A stretch of 64,000 nt of DNA from Cladocopium goreaui (GCA_947184155.2 CAMXCT020003190.1:276001-340000); one strand, 5' to 3'; shown: positions 39,701 through 50,156, counted from the first letter of the stretch. Notes: generated from the letters alone by a model not told the origin. Program-made: numbers and translations.

Positions 39701-40471
39701 TTTTCTAGGGGTCAGACGACACGTAGGCAAGAGCACGCAAAAGGTGCACATAGCCAAGTAGTAGCTAAAGCCAGCGCCCAGTAGCAGCCAGAGGCAAGTA
39801 GCCAGCAGCGTACCAAAAAATCTATCTAGATTTTTCTAGGATTTCAGACGACACGTTAGGGACTTTTTTGGCGTGGTTCTGGCACTCGCTCGTCCTTCAG
39901 AGCCCTGGTGTTTTCCCCCCCGGGAGGTGATTTTTTCGAACCTGTTTTACTGCTAGCAGCCGCCAGCAACAGAATCTATCGAAAAATTGTGTTTTTCTAG
40001 GGTGTCAGACGACACGTTAGGCAAGAGCACGCAAAAGGTGCACATAGCTAGTAGCCAGCAGCCAGCGCCAGTAGCAGCTAGCAGCTAGTAGCCATTCAGA
40101 GCCCTGGTGTTTTCTCTATGTCTCGCGCACGGGGAGGAGGACACACCACCCCCAAAAAACGGAAAGCAAAAGGATGGATGCTTGAGCTTCATGGCAGGGA
40201 TATGGACTAGCAAAATTTCAGTTCAACACACAAGTATATACTATTTGATGCATATATATATATAATGTATATATATAAAGCATCCAGGCTGACAACTCAC
40301 AGAACACTCGAATGAAGCCAGCTGACACCATTGCGAGTTTCTCTTTTCCGGGGTCGGCGGCAGGGGCGGCAGCCCTTAAATAAACAATTGTGCCTTATGC
40401 CATCCAGCCTGCCTGCTGGGCCTGCCTCCTGGTGATGATTATCCCATTGAGAAAGCTTGCAATAACCATGA

Positions 40472-40555
40472 TCAGCTGGGGCCCTCATAGCAAGGTGTGC
40501 CCTGCTGTGCGGTGAGACATTCTTCGAAGGCGAGACATAGCTTTTCGTAGCGCTG
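40472..40555 (-). CDS. candidate 3' exon
   Basis: After CTCCTTTCAAG| it reads QRYEKLCLAFEECLTAQQGT then PCYEGPS and stops; the frame is open further upstream (CPGAPFK). A 96-codon minus frame overlaps it in another phase. Two C-x(6)-C pairs in a helical context; unassigned. Confidence 0.5.
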   Translation of the reverse strand, partial: QRYEKLCLAFEECLTAQQGTPCYEGPS

Positions 40556-40599
40556 CTTGAAAGGAGCCCCAGGGCATCATCGATCAAGGAATTTGCCCC

Positions 40600-41140
40600 G
40601 ATGGTGGAGGATAAATTCCCATTGAACCAGGTTCCAAAAAGGTGGAAGGCTCCAAAATGACAGTTTTAAATTTGGGAAATTATGATCAACAACAATGAGA
40701 TACATTTTCGGGCACTAATTTCTTCAGGGAAACCATGGAAAACCGATTCAATCAAAAGCAACTCAAATTGTAGTGCTTCAAAATTGGAGGTGCCGACCCC
40801 ATCAACTATGTAGCTGCATCCAATTCAAAAATTCCTACACTTTTGAGTAGTCAAGCATCATCCAAGGATGTCCAAGGTATGCATCAGTGATGAGAAATCT
40901 GGGGCTCCACTGCTATGAGATTCCTGGGATCTGAGCCCGAGCCAGCCTGGCTGGCGGGCATAGCGCCTTTTTTGTGTGTCTTGCTACAGATGGTCAGCAT
41001 TGATAACCGAGGATCTCTGCATGCTTTTTGATGGCTACAAGCTTATCAGAGTGTGGCTTGGAGGACTGCAAATTAATCATGGAACCATTGCAGCTCTGGC
41101 AGAAAGAAGTGGACATATAAAAGCAGAAATACGATTTGGG
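40600..41140. other. no supported gene
   Basis: AT-balanced sequence with only short frames; nothing recognised. Confidence 0.4.
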
Positions 41141-41402
41141 TGCTGACAAGATTCTGTCACGTGTCAGGTTGCGCAGAATTGCATACCCCGTTTATCTCGA
41201 TCAGTTCTCTGGGTATCTTTTCCACACAAACCTTTGCCGGGATTGAGATAAAGCAGAAAACAAGATTCGCTGGCAAGCCTCTTCTTTCACATGCTTCCTG
41301 TTCAACAACACCGGATGTACCAAACTCACCAGACGCTGTGATTACCCCCGGGCCCCCATGGAATCTCAGCCCTTTTTCCTGACAGGATGGCCTCAATTTC
41401 AC
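41140..41402 (-). CDS. ORF, strand ambiguous
   Basis: Both strands are open for about 80 codons. Minus reads GVITASGEFGTSGVVEQEAC then ERRGLPANLVFCFISIPAKV. Plus reads QTFAGIEIKQKTRFAGKPLL. No decisive border. Confidence 0.35.
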
Positions 41403-41489
41403 CAGAATCCCGACCAGTCCTGGCTACACCGTGGCTCTGGGGATATTCCCTCCAGAGGATTGACCATTGGGCTTCTCTGTCTTGGCGCG
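41386..41489 (+). CDS. candidate exon with ATG after acceptor
   Basis: After CCCTTTTTCCTGACAG| the plus strand reads MASISPESRPVLATPWLWGY then SLQRIDHWASLSWR, ending at GGCGCG|GTTCAC. Strong pyrimidine tract. Confidence 0.5.
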
Positions 41490-41593
41490 GTTCACTGACT
41501 TCATCAGCATCGTCCTTTGTGCACTAAAAAACGTGGGAACCGCTGGGAAAAACACGTGGATACGTGGAACAAAACGAAGATCGCAAGGATTTT

Positions 41594-41678
41594 TTAGCAA
41601 ATCCTGAGTGATCTGTGAGGGACGTGCGAAGGGAGCGGAGTAACAACCTCAAACCTTTGCCGCTCCTGAACCCCCAGG
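41594..41678 (-). CDS. possible exon
   Basis: After GATGCAACAG| the minus strand reads LGVQERQRFEVVTPLPSHVP then HRSLRIC and stops. A 62-codon minus frame in another phase overlaps it. Confidence 0.4.
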
Positions 41679-41718
41679 CTGTTGCATCTTTCACCCCCCC
41701 ATCCAGTTGCAAACTCTG

Positions 41719-41895
41719 TCAATCACGTGGATGATCCTCCCACTGGGTTATCCCATGTGATCCCATTGGGTGAACCCACCATGACCAGTTGCGAAACGTA
41801 TTTTGATCCAAGCAGTGGCCACAACCAAGTTGCACAAAGATGGGTTCCAAGACATTTGTCATCTCTTCGGGGCTCAGGTTGCTCACCCACATCAC
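41719..41895 (-). CDS. strong candidate 3' exon
   Basis: After GTCGATCAAAG| the minus strand reads VMWVSNLSPEEMTNVLEPIF, VQLGCGHCLDQNTFRNWSWW, VHPMGSHGITQWEDHPRD and TGA: 58 codons with high GC at third positions. CGHC could bind metal or a redox partner. Family not recognised. Confidence 0.7.
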   Translation of the reverse strand: MMWVSNLSPEEMTNVLEPIFVQLGCGHCLDQNTFRNWSWWVHPMGSHGITQWEDHPRD

Positions 41896-42269
41896 CTTTG
41901 ATCGACACTAGAAACACCTTGCATCATGGACAGCAAAAAGGTTCTCACACTTCAAACATGTGGCTTAGATTAATTTAAAATATTTAAATCTATAGGTCAA
42001 ACGACCTCTGCCGGTTTTTGAGTTTCAAGTTTCCCTGCGCGGTCTTCGTATGCATTTCCAATATTCCTAAGCCAAACAGAAGATTCCCCTCCAAGCCCAC
42101 CTCGGTCCCATGGTTCACAACGAACGACAAGGAAAGAAATGGCTGGCTACGGCCCGCCCAAAAATGGGGGACCAATGGACCTACAAGATTGGCGATTTCA
42201 AGATTAAACCATCCATTTCTGGGTGTGTATTTTTCAATCTTCTCCAATTAATTACAAGTCAAATAGAGT

Positions 42270-42406
42270 CGTACTGTGCTTTTTCGCCCCCGGAATCCAC
42301 CCAGGCCAAGCCCCGCTACCTAGCAACAAACCAGTCGACCATCCATAAAGTGCTGCTAAGAGACGAAATCGTTGGCATAGTTTTTGAGCATCTTGCGACA
42401 TATAGG
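42270..42406 (+). CDS. candidate exon
   Basis: The plus strand reads STQAKPRYLATNQSTIHKVL then LRDEIVGIVFEHLATY, ending at ATATAG|GGTACC or one base on. GC-rich third positions. Acceptor unclear. An 85-codon minus frame overlaps upstream (41,990-42,247). Confidence 0.5.
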
Positions 42407-42653
42407 GTACCTGTGCACTCATGGCTGGCAATATCTATCATCTTGTAGGGATCTGCAAAAGGCTAGTGTGTTGTAAGAAACAGCACAGGATGGTTGCAGC
42501 ATGGGCACCACATGGCACCACCCCCGGTCTTGACCAAATCGAACCAATATGTGTATGTTTACTTGGCATTAGGTTGGCACTTGAATAAACGCCACGATTG
42601 TGGTTGTGCAAAATGTATCTTAACTTACAGTATCTCAGAAGTCTGGACGGCCT

Positions 42654-42839
42654 GTGTCAAGCATGACCCAACGTCAGACAGAGGTAACAAGTCCCTTTTG
42701 CAAGTTGGAAGCTAATCTCCAAATTGCTTCAAGCTTGGAGGGCTGTCATGACGTGGCAGCGGCCAAACGACTAGCAGCCGAGAAGAATTCAATGGGCACA
42801 GTTTGTTGTATCAACATGTGTTCCAGTCTCAGAAGCTAA
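42654..42839 (+). CDS. candidate 3' exon
   Basis: Reads VTSPFCKLEANLQIASSLEG, CHDVAAAKRLAAEKNSMGTV, CCINMCSSLRS and stops. Ala-rich helix followed by Cys pairs. Same strand as 42,270. Confidence 0.5.
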   Translation: MSSMTQRQTEVTSPFCKLEANLQIASSLEGCHDVAAAKRLAAEKNSMGTVCCINMCSSLRS

Positions 42840-43039
42840 CCACCGCATAGAGACTGGATAGAATGTGGGTATGGCTCAAGAACCTATCTCACGATGTACG
42901 ATATTTGTGGGAATGCATATCCATTTGCCAGCTACTCTTATACTTATTATATAGACTTATAATGACTTATATAGTCCTATGATGTCCTATGTGTTCAGCA
43001 TTTGTGCTTTTGATTTTTGACCCATATGCCATAGCACAA

Positions 43040-43172
43040 ATTCTGCCAAGGAACGCATCAATCAGGGACCTGAGACTCTCGCGGCGCCACAACGAGTTGG
43101 AGTTGGGGATAGCACAATGACCACGGGGACGGGGTGGCCACAAGGGGACTATCAGGATCAGCAACGCTGATT
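43040..43172 (-). CDS. candidate exon, two open frames
   Basis: One minus frame reads LLILIVPLWPPRPRGHCAIP then NSNSLWRRESLRSLIDAFLG. The other reads VADPDSPLVATPSPWSLCYP to a stop and is in phase with the exon at 43,236. GC-rich in either case. Confidence 0.5.
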
Positions 43173-43235
43173 CCGGAGAATTTCGCAAAGCCAAGGTTTT
43201 GAGCCACGACAATGCATGACATGCAGGTTCCCAAC

Positions 43236-43370
43236 CTCTCCAATTCATTCCCTTTGCCAAAGAACAGGATGCACTTGGGAGAAATCAGGAGCAAGTGAGA
43301 TTCGATGGTGGCAGACAGTTCCCCCACATACTCCTTGGACGCCAGGCTGAAGCGGGGAAGCAGGACGGCC
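43236..43370 (-). CDS. strong candidate exon
   Basis: After TTGGTTTACCAG| the minus strand reads AVLLPRFSLASKEYVGELSA, TIESHLLLISPKCILFFGKG, NELE and ends at GGAGAG|GTTGGG. Nearly all third positions are G/C. The acceptor sits in a GTTTACCAG word identical to a family A TIR end. Confidence 0.7.
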
Positions 43371-43748
43371 CTGGTAAACCAACTCAAATAAAGAAGACAT
43401 GAACCAGAGAACGATACCACAAGTTCCCATAAAGTGATGCAACTAAATCACTGATAATCCAACCATGCAAAGCAGAACCACCAATTCAATCAAATTTACT
43501 TAATTTATAGACTTATAGATTATGTTCTGGTTGAAATGGGTACCTCCATGGATTTTCCATGACCATGTTTCGATACGGTACCAAACCAAGGGGATCCAAA
43601 GGGTATCTTGTACATATGTGTTGACAGGGCTGGAACGGATCCTCCCGGCAGGAGTACATTATATGATTTTATATAAGTATATACCACTATCAATGATTGC
43701 CAACTATCTCATCATGATAATATAGACATCATACACAATAACATGACA

Positions 43749-43852
43749 TACCCTCTGGTAAACTAACATAGCTATGGAAAATCACCATTTTCAATGGGAA
43801 AATCCACTATAAATCACCATTTTCAATAGCTACGTTAAATTACCAGAGGGTA
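43749..43852. mobile_element. family A MITE, near-perfect foldback
   Basis: TA-CCCTCTGGTAAACTAACATAG to CTACGTTAAATTACCAGAGGG-TA. It lies 18 bp inside the intron downstream of the minus exon at 43,871. Confidence 0.9.
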
Positions 43853-43870
43853 AATAATTGTATAAATCAC

Positions 43871-43987
43871 TTGTTTCGGGGAAATATGGGGATGGATTGA
43901 TTTCAACATCCCCCTCATGCGCGACACCGCTTCGCCAAATGTCCCAGTCGGCAACCCACATCACTGCTTCGGAAATCCACTGCCGGC
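43871..43987 (-). CDS. strong candidate exon
   Basis: After TTCCCCTTTCCAG| the minus strand reads RQWISEAVMWVADWDIWRSG then VAHEGDVEINPSPYFPET, ending at AACAA|GTGATT. Trp-rich, both borders convincing. Product unknown. Confidence 0.7.
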
Positions 43988-44135
43988 CTGGAAAGGGGAA
44001 CCATCTTGAGTGAACATTGACATAATAGTCTTTAAAAATTATATATCAGTTCATATATCCACATGTTTCACTTGGCCATAAACTGTATGCATTAATATGT
44101 GTATTCAAAATAGCTACAAATTACAAGCGCCGTAC

Positions 44136-44203
44136 TTAAGTCATCAGGCGGGCAAAGCCACAACATCCCCATGGCAGAGCATGTTTCATCTCCAGCGACG
44201 CAG
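44136..44203 (-). CDS. candidate exon
   Basis: Between CCACTTTAAG| and GACTTAA|GTACGG the minus strand reads CVAGDETCSAMGMLWLCPPD then DL. Confidence 0.45.
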
Positions 44204-44379
44204 CTTAAAGTGGGCAGAAGCATTGCGCACAGTATATAATCATGATTTGAAGGATACAAGTTAAAATATCTGTTAAAATAAACTTTATTCCCTAGCAAGT
44301 CCTATTGGCAGGAATCATATAACTATATTGGTGCCCTGCTTTCCGCGACTTAACCCGAGCGCTTGTATTTTCGTTGCAG

Positions 44380-44480
44380 CCCATGGTAATTTGCCCAGAT
44401 CATCGGTGCTTAAGTTTACCCTGCGACAAGCGTGGCGTTGTGTCGCATTTCACTGCCATCCCTTGCCAAACAACTTCTAT
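44380..44480 (+). CDS. candidate exon, frame uncertain
   Basis: A strong acceptor (TATTTTCGTTGCAG|) opens two frames: PMVICPDHRCLSLPCDKRGV and HGNLPRSSVLKFTLRQAWRC. No clear donor before the AT repeats. Confidence 0.45.
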
Positions 44481-44734
44481 GAACTCAACATACACACACA
44501 GAGAGAGAGAGAATATATATATATATATAACAATAATTATTTTTATTGTTATTATTATTAATTTAATTATATATATATATATATATAATAAATAATAAAT
44601 ACACATGTACGTATTAATGTGTACATAACTATTTATCTATATATATATATATGATGAGATGTAGTAATCATTACCTATCTATCTGTAATTGTATATATAT
44701 ATATATATACGTATATACATATATATATACACAC

Positions 44735-44953
44735 GACGATTTGGGCAATGCTCTGGACAGCATTCATTACCTTCAACGCATGAAGGTGCCCAGCCCGGCA
44801 GCCCTGTCCCTTTCTCCTGGATCTATGATCGATTCCTGGGCAGAGCTGAGAGGTGCACTTCTGGGGACAGAATTACATAGTGTGCCATTTGCATCCATTT
44901 ACCCTCAGATCCCTTACTATAATTGCTCAGTACGTCGGAAAGTCGACTTCTAA
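44735..44953 (+). CDS. candidate 3' exon
   Basis: Reads LGNALDSIHYLQRMKVPSPA, ALSLSPGSMIDSWAELRGAL, LGTELHSVPFASIYPQIPYY, NCSVRRKVDF and stops: about 70 codons with GC-rich third positions. TCTGGACAG| at 44,760 could be the acceptor. Product unknown. Confidence 0.65.
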   Translation, partial: DDLGNALDSIHYLQRMKVPSPAALSLSPGSMIDSWAELRGALLGTELHSVPFASIYPQIPYYNCSVRRKVDF

Positions 44954-45121
44954 ACATCTTTTATATAAATTGTTTTAACATGATTTAACTATGTTATTAC
45001 AAGGCCAGGCTAGTCTCGATCACCTGATCTTCAAAAACGGATGTAATCGCAAAATATCGCAAACACATTAGCACAAAATAGGAATGTTGACCGGTTGGTA
45101 TTATGAGTATAACATTTGAAC

Positions 45122-45189
45122 CTACAGAATGAGGAACAATCATCCCAGATTGGCTGGTTGAAGCAACACGCTGTCCAAGGGACGAGTGG
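45122..45189 (-). CDS. candidate short exon
   Basis: From TCAACTGGCAG| to TTCTGTAG|GTTCAA the minus strand reads PLVPWTACCFNQPIWDDCSS. Confidence 0.45.
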
Positions 45190-45419
45190 CTGCCAGTTGA
45201 ACAAACATACGAACCTATCCCATCCCATCAAAAACTGAGTAACTAGTCCATTTCTTACATATACATTGTGTTACATTGTTATATGTTCTTGTAATCATAG
45301 TCCACAAAAAAAAAAAAGAGTATATCCCCATCAACCAGGGAACAATCATGTTCTTATACTTCTATACATTTCGATATAGTAATCCCCAAGAAACCGGGTA
45401 CATGTAGCTTTTCTCTCAA

Positions 45420-45520
45420 CTACACCAAGACCTGCGTCTGAGCCTCATCCGTGAAAGGATCTAGGTCGCCATTGTCAATGGTTCGCACGTAGCGCAGCCT
45501 GTGTGGCATGGCATCAGCCG
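45420..45520 (-). CDS. strong candidate 3' exon
   Basis: After CAGGCTGACCAG| it reads ADAMPHRLRYVRTIDNGDLD then PFTDEAQTQVLV and TAG. High GC at third positions. Confidence 0.65.
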
Positions 45521-45639
45521 CTGGTCAGCCTGGAGCCATTTTAGAATATGATAGAGCATAGATTCATAGATACTTGCAAACAAATCACAACAATTTTCAA
45601 CTATTGATTGTTTGAACTTCTATTCAATTTCAGCATGTA

Positions 45640-45790
45640 TGTATGTATGTACGTACGTACGTACGTACGTACGTACGTATGTATATTGCATGTATATTAT
45701 CTGTGTATGTATATTGTATGTGTATGTATATTGTATGTGTATGTACATGTATGTATATGTATATGTATATTTGCGTGTGTGTGTGTGAAT
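45640..45790. repeat. GTAC/GTAT tetranucleotide and TG repeats
   Basis: (GTAC)8 within (GTAT)n, then TG-rich tracts. Confidence 0.95.
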
Positions 45791-45989
45791 ATACATACTG
45801 TATGTAGATATTTCGTAACCCGCTAAACGGTAACCAAATCATTTCACACGATTCTAGAAGGATATTTCTTGCATCAGCAAATAGAATTTAGATACATGTT
45901 CAATGTGGGTTGCCAAGGCATGACAACTGTGTTTTGTGATGCGATTTTTGTTTTAATATGTGTTAACCTTTTTTCGCGCCCTCCATGCG

Positions 45990-46144
45990 GACAAATCTTG
46001 CAACATACCATTTATTTCTTGCTCAAGGCCACCGTCAGAAGACCATTGAGACTAGGGACTGCCCTGCGAGGAGGAAGCGCATGGCCGTGGCGGGTGTGTA
46101 GGGCAAGAATTCCTCGAAGGATTCGTGGCTGGAAGGCGGGGTGA
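45990..46144 (-). CDS. GC-rich patch, strand ambiguous
   Basis: Minus reads PAFQPRILRGILALHTRHGH then ALPPRRAVPSLNGLLTVALS and stops. Plus reads GHRQKTIETRDCPARRKRMA and stops. Confidence 0.4.
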
Positions 46145-46153
46145 GCCGAGCCA

Positions 46154-46248
46154 TGGATTGGTTTAAGGCAAATTTACAGGAAAACCCCATATTTCATGGG
46201 AAAATCTATGGTTTCCTGTAGATTTTCCCTTTAACCAATCCATTGAGG
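46154..46248. mobile_element. 95-bp inverted element (TIR ATGGATTGGTTTAA)
   Basis: GGATTGGTTTAAGGCAAATT-TACAGGAAAACC pairs with GGTTTCCTGTAGATTTTCCC-TTTAACCAATCC. A foldback distinct from families A, D and F. Confidence 0.8.
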
Positions 46249-46317
46249 GTAGCCATGGTTAGTCCAACTATGAATGGAAGGAACAACTTGATTGAACAAA
46301 ATGAAGCTATCACTAGA

Positions 46318-46392
46318 AGTGGTTGTCCCCGATGTGGTCGTCCCCGATGTGGTCGTCCCCGATGTGGTCGTCCCCGATGTGGTTGTCCCCAA
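46318..46392. repeat. 15-bp tandem repeat, five copies
   Basis: GGTCGTCCCCGATGT repeated five times, ends slightly changed. Plus frames give PRCGR or DVVVP pentapeptides. Confidence 0.95.
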
Positions 46393-46417
46393 AAAGTCCA
46401 CTTCATCATTTCCAAGA

Positions 46418-46535
46418 ATACCTTCCGGTAATCAAACGTGGCATTGGAAAACCCCTTGCAAATGGAGGCTTACAGCTGGGAAAATCAACTATAAATGGGA
46501 GATTTTCTGTTGCCATGTTTGATTGCCAAAGGGCA
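46418..46535. mobile_element. family B MITE (TIR CCYTYYGGYAATCAAAC)
   Basis: CCTTCCGGTAATCAAACGTGG to CCATGTTTGATTGCCAAAGGG. Core TGGGAAAATCAACTATAAAT as in family A. Related pieces: 2902, 30,720-30,915, 53,533 and 59,930-59,985. Confidence 0.75.
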
Positions 46536-46565
46536 AATCTGAACCGCAAAAACCCGTGTGCTCAG

Positions 46566-46740
46566 CTGGCACATGTGGAACTATGCTGCGGGCGAGTCTC
46601 CCAATCATCCAGTGCCAAAGTTTTCTTCTCGAAGGTCTGCGCAGGAGTCAACATGTCAAAAATGTCAAAACAAGCAGGAAGTTGCAGCCGAAACTATAAG
46701 TGGAAACAAGAGAAACAGTAAAACAACTTTCAGATTTTAC
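46566..46740 (+). CDS. candidate exon(s)
   Basis: After GTGTGCTCAG| the plus strand reads WHMWNYAAGESPNHPVPKFS, SRRSAQESTCQKCQNKQEVA, then an AT-richer tail. CxxC present. Probably ends before 46,660. Confidence 0.5.
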
Positions 46741-46844
46741 GGTAGCTCGCACCAACTATGTATGTATATATCTATATACATATTTATATATATATGCGTG
46801 TGCGTGTGGGTGTGTGTGTATCCCTAACTTTGATGCAACAAGAG

Positions 46845-46906
46845 GCCAAAACACAGACTTGGGAGCTTGGACAACGTGCAACTTGGATCTGAATGGCTCG
46901 GGCAAG
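46845..46906 (+). CDS. possible exon ending in an EF-hand-like loop
   Basis: After CAAAACACAG| it reads LGAWTTCNLDLNGSG and reaches GGGCAA|GTAGTC. DLNGSG matches the first six positions of an EF-hand loop, but only half would be here. Confidence 0.35.
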
Positions 46907-47052
46907 TAGTCCCATTAACAAAGATAGAAAATACCATAAGATGCCAGTATGTAATCACAGTTATAGATAGGTACAGGGGTTATATCAAGTATTATCAAGT
47001 TATATCCCAACTTAATCCAACTTATGTGGTTTCAATTGTCTATTATTTGTAT

Positions 47053-47131
47053 ATGGGTGTGTCTGAAAATAGTGTACCCCTACACCCAATGGTTAATGGG
47101 GAATATACCCTATTTTCAGACAAACCCAAAT
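47053..47131. mobile_element. inverted element (TIR GGGTGTGTCTGAAAATAG)
   Basis: TGGGTGTGTCTGAAAATAGT at the left and its inverse CTATTTTCAGACAAACCCA at the right, 79 bp. Confidence 0.75.
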
Positions 47132-47149
47132 ATTTCTGGATCATACCCA

Positions 47150-47371
47150 AGGACAAAACTCCAACTGCTGGTGAGCCTGGCTGGCTTTTTCCATCAAGAG
47201 GCTGCCACCATTGCTCTTCACCAGGGCTTCGAAAAGGGCGTGGGTATTGAGCCTTGGACCGAGCCCCATTTCAGCCGCCCGGAGCCCCATTTGTGCCGTG
47301 GGAAAACAGGTGCCCGGCGTTTTTTGAGAGAAGTTGTTCGGCGTCAGCTGTTTTTTGAGATGTTGAGATGA
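47150..47371 (+). CDS. candidate 3' exon
   Basis: Reads QLLVSLAGFFHQEAATIALH, QGFEKGVGIEPWTEPHFSRP, EPHLCRGKTGARRFLREVVR, RQLFFEMLR and stops; about 70 codons, GC-rich. Acceptor unclear; the frame extends into the inverted element upstream. Confidence 0.55.
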   Translation, partial: RTKLQLLVSLAGFFHQEAATIALHQGFEKGVGIEPWTEPHFSRPEPHLCRGKTGARRFLREVVRRQLFFEMLR

Positions 47372-47429
47372 AAATTAACTATGGACATAAATATGCACAA
47401 CTAGATATAACTGATATAACTAGCGAATC

Positions 47430-47562
47430 CTAGTGACAAGTCGAGCATTTGAAATATGTTGGAACATCCTCCCCAAGGTGGCCCGGAAAAAATCCATCCA
47501 AGGCGCGTTGGTTGAACCAAGGCAAAACCTCCGGAGCCAGGCTTGATAGATGGATAAGAGTT
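47430..47562 (-). CDS. strong candidate 3' exon
   Basis: After TTATTGGTTACCAG| the minus strand reads TLIHLSSLAPEVLPWFNQRA, LDGFFPGHLGEDVPTYFKCS, TCH and TAG. Good GC at third positions. Confidence 0.65.
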
Positions 47563-48046
47563 CTGGTAACCAATAACTACTATGTGAACATGGCGCGTGT
47601 ATAGATGATTCATGATGATTTACCTGTTGAAGACATATCTAAAAATCATGATTTTGGATAGTTACGTTAAATTGCCTGAGGGTATTCATCGACCCACAGC
47701 AAATATGTCCAGGCATCCACCGACCGAATCCACCAAAACAACTGGGATTGCGTCGGCAGAATTCCAGCTCTCTCTCTTTCTCTCTCTCGATTGTATCCCA
47801 GCTGTGCTCGCGTCTCCCACATAAAAATCATTGACTGCATATCTAAGTCCAAATCTATTTTATCTAGTGTAACCTAATATATATATATATATATATATTT
47901 GTACAAATCTAATCTTATGTACTACCTAATCTATATACGGAGATTATATGTTCTATACGTTATAATATAGATTGTTCTAACATCTATTTATATATATATA
48001 TATAGATCTGTAGTCTATATAGATTAATTAGAAATCTACATCAATA

Positions 48047-48155
48047 TACTCTCTGGTAAATTAACATAGACCCTGCAAGTCATCGGAGTTGGAAGATTAG
48101 TTTCCACTAAAAATTTGTCATTTTCAGGGTCGAACTGTTAATTTACCAGAGGGTA
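48047..48155. mobile_element. family A MITE with a different core
   Basis: TA-CTCTCTGGTAAATTAACATAG to CTGTTAATTTACCAGAGGG-TA. The internal part (GACCCTGCAAG...CAGGGTC) forms its own foldback and replaces the usual core. Confidence 0.8.
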
Positions 48156-48180
48156 TATCGTATGTTCTATACATATATAG

Positions 48181-48298
48181 TACCCCCTGGTTATGACTAA
48201 CAGTTCGCCATGGAAAGACCCACCATTTTCAAGCTCGGTAAACCATCTATTTCTATGGGCCATCTATACCATGGCTATGTTAGTCATAACCAGAGGGC
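48181..48298. mobile_element. family A' MITE
   Basis: TACCCCCTGGTTATGACTAAC to GTTAGTCATAACCAGAGGG. Core GGTAAACCATCTATTTCTAT. Only 26 bp from the preceding element. Confidence 0.85.
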
Positions 48299-48299
48299 A

Positions 48300-49110
48300 T
48301 GTTCCATTACAGATATTACAGTAAAACCTTCTTTGTTTGTTGGTTAAACCCCATGAAAAACAACCATTAAACCACCATTAACCCATGATCAAACCCCCAA
48401 GTCTCCAGGATCCACTGAGGTCGTGACTGAGCTCAGTCTGCAGTTGCTCTGACAGCACCTGGACACACAGATTTTTTTTTGCACAGATCTTCTAGACATA
48501 CTCAGTATGTATATCACACACATATATATATACAATCAAATATATAAGTGTTATTGTTATTGTTATGAATATATATATATGATGTATATGTATACCATTG
48601 TATGTATGTATATATATATATATTTACACGTATATATACATGCATACTTATGTGAGACTAATCTGTTGGAATGCACACGCACGAGACTTTCCATTGCCCT
48701 ATGAAATTGTCAAAGAAGTATAAACCTTAAACGATGATCATATCGGTTTTTGCTGCCCAAACAAAAATAGTCCCAAAACTCAAGCAACATAGTTTATGGT
48801 TAGATAGAACTGGGATGAACCGGGCTTTATGTCAGACAATGATATAAGTGCATAAATCACACGTAAGGATGTTTACATAAATGGGGATACCCCAAAATGG
48901 ATGGTTTATAATGGAAAATCCTATTAATCAAAATGGATGATTTGGGGGTACCCCAATGACTTAGGAAACCTCCATATTAACCATGATTCACCAGTATGAA
49001 CTATATTATGAACCACTATTATCCCATATCATCATCAACCAACATATAGTTTCATCCATTATCCCCGTTATATCCCCACTATTTCACCGTTAAACCAACA
49101 GATTTGAACG
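48300..49110. other. AT-rich spacer, family E fragment, no supported gene
   Basis: Contains TA/TG tracts (48,510-48,650) and a family E piece (GATGATTTGGGGGTACCCCA with GGAAACCTCC, 48,925-48,975). Around 49,110-49,215 a GC-richer patch is open on both strands but too short to call. Confidence 0.5.
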
Positions 49111-49274
49111 GTGCCGACACAGCTCCGCTCCAACGCTGCCAAGTCTCTGCAAGGCAACCCACGCTCTGTTGATTCACAGGCCTGGCATAGCCACATCCGG
49201 GGCTTTATTCATAGCGGTTGTATATATGTTTACGCACGTATGTATATGTATATACACATGAGAATGCCTATATC

Positions 49275-49510
49275 TATATATATATATCTATGAATCTATA
49301 TGTCAATATACCTATACATCATATCAAATCTATCTATCAATCTTTCCATCCATCTATCGATCCATCTATCTCTCTATCTACCTGTCTGTCTATATATCTG
49401 TCTATCTATCTATCTATCCATCTATCTATCTATCCATGTATCTATCTATCTATCTGTCTATCTATCTATCTGTCTATCTAGCTGTCTATATATCATTCCA
49501 TCTATCTATA

Positions 49511-49547
<37 letters not shown>

Positions 49548-50125
49548 GTCTTTGTATATATATATAAATCTCTATCTATCGATCTATATGTTTGTCTATC
49601 TATCTGTCTATCTATCTATCCATTTATCTCCATCTATCTCTATCTATCTATCTATCTATTGCTCTATCTCTCTCTATCTATCTATCTATCTCTATCTCTA
49701 TCTACCTATCTACCTATCTATTTATCTATATATTTATCTATCCATCTCTATCTATCTATCTATCTACCTATCTACCTATCTATCTATCTATCTATCTCTA
49801 TCTATCTCTATCTTTCTCTATCTATCTCTACCTATCTCTATATATCTCTATCTATCTCTATATATCTCTATCTATCTCTATCGATCTCTATCTCTATATC
49901 TATATATCTATCTATGTATCTATCTATTTATCTACCTATCTATCTATCTATCGATCGATCTATCTATCTATCTATCGATCTATCTATCTATATACCTATC
50001 TATCTCTCTCTCTCTCTATCTATCTCTCTGTATCTATCTAATCTATCTAATCTATCTAATCTATCTAATCTATCTAATCTATCTAATCTATCTAATCTAT
50101 CTAATCTAATCTAATCTAATCTATC

Positions 50126-50156
<31 letters not shown>

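Larger units (their letters stand above)
35074..40096. repeat. ~286-bp satellite array (about 15 copies)
   Basis: The unit start ACCAAAAAATCTAGATTTTT recurs at about 35,106, 35,392, 35,689, 35,911, 36,895, 37,129, 37,389, 37,675, 38,006, 38,291, 38,609, 38,931, 39,220, 39,514 and 39,818. Each unit holds two related 30-bp halves (CTAGGATTTCAGACGACACG and CTAGGGTGTCAGACGACACG), a GTTTTCCCCCCCGGGAGGTG block and a CAGTAGC/CAGC minisatellite. Frames seen inside are repeat-borne. Confidence 0.95.

Noticed and set aside
49300..50114. Overlapping plus ORFs of 149-269 codons rich in IYLS
   Set aside because: Entirely produced by the CTAT microsatellite; no non-repeat sequence.
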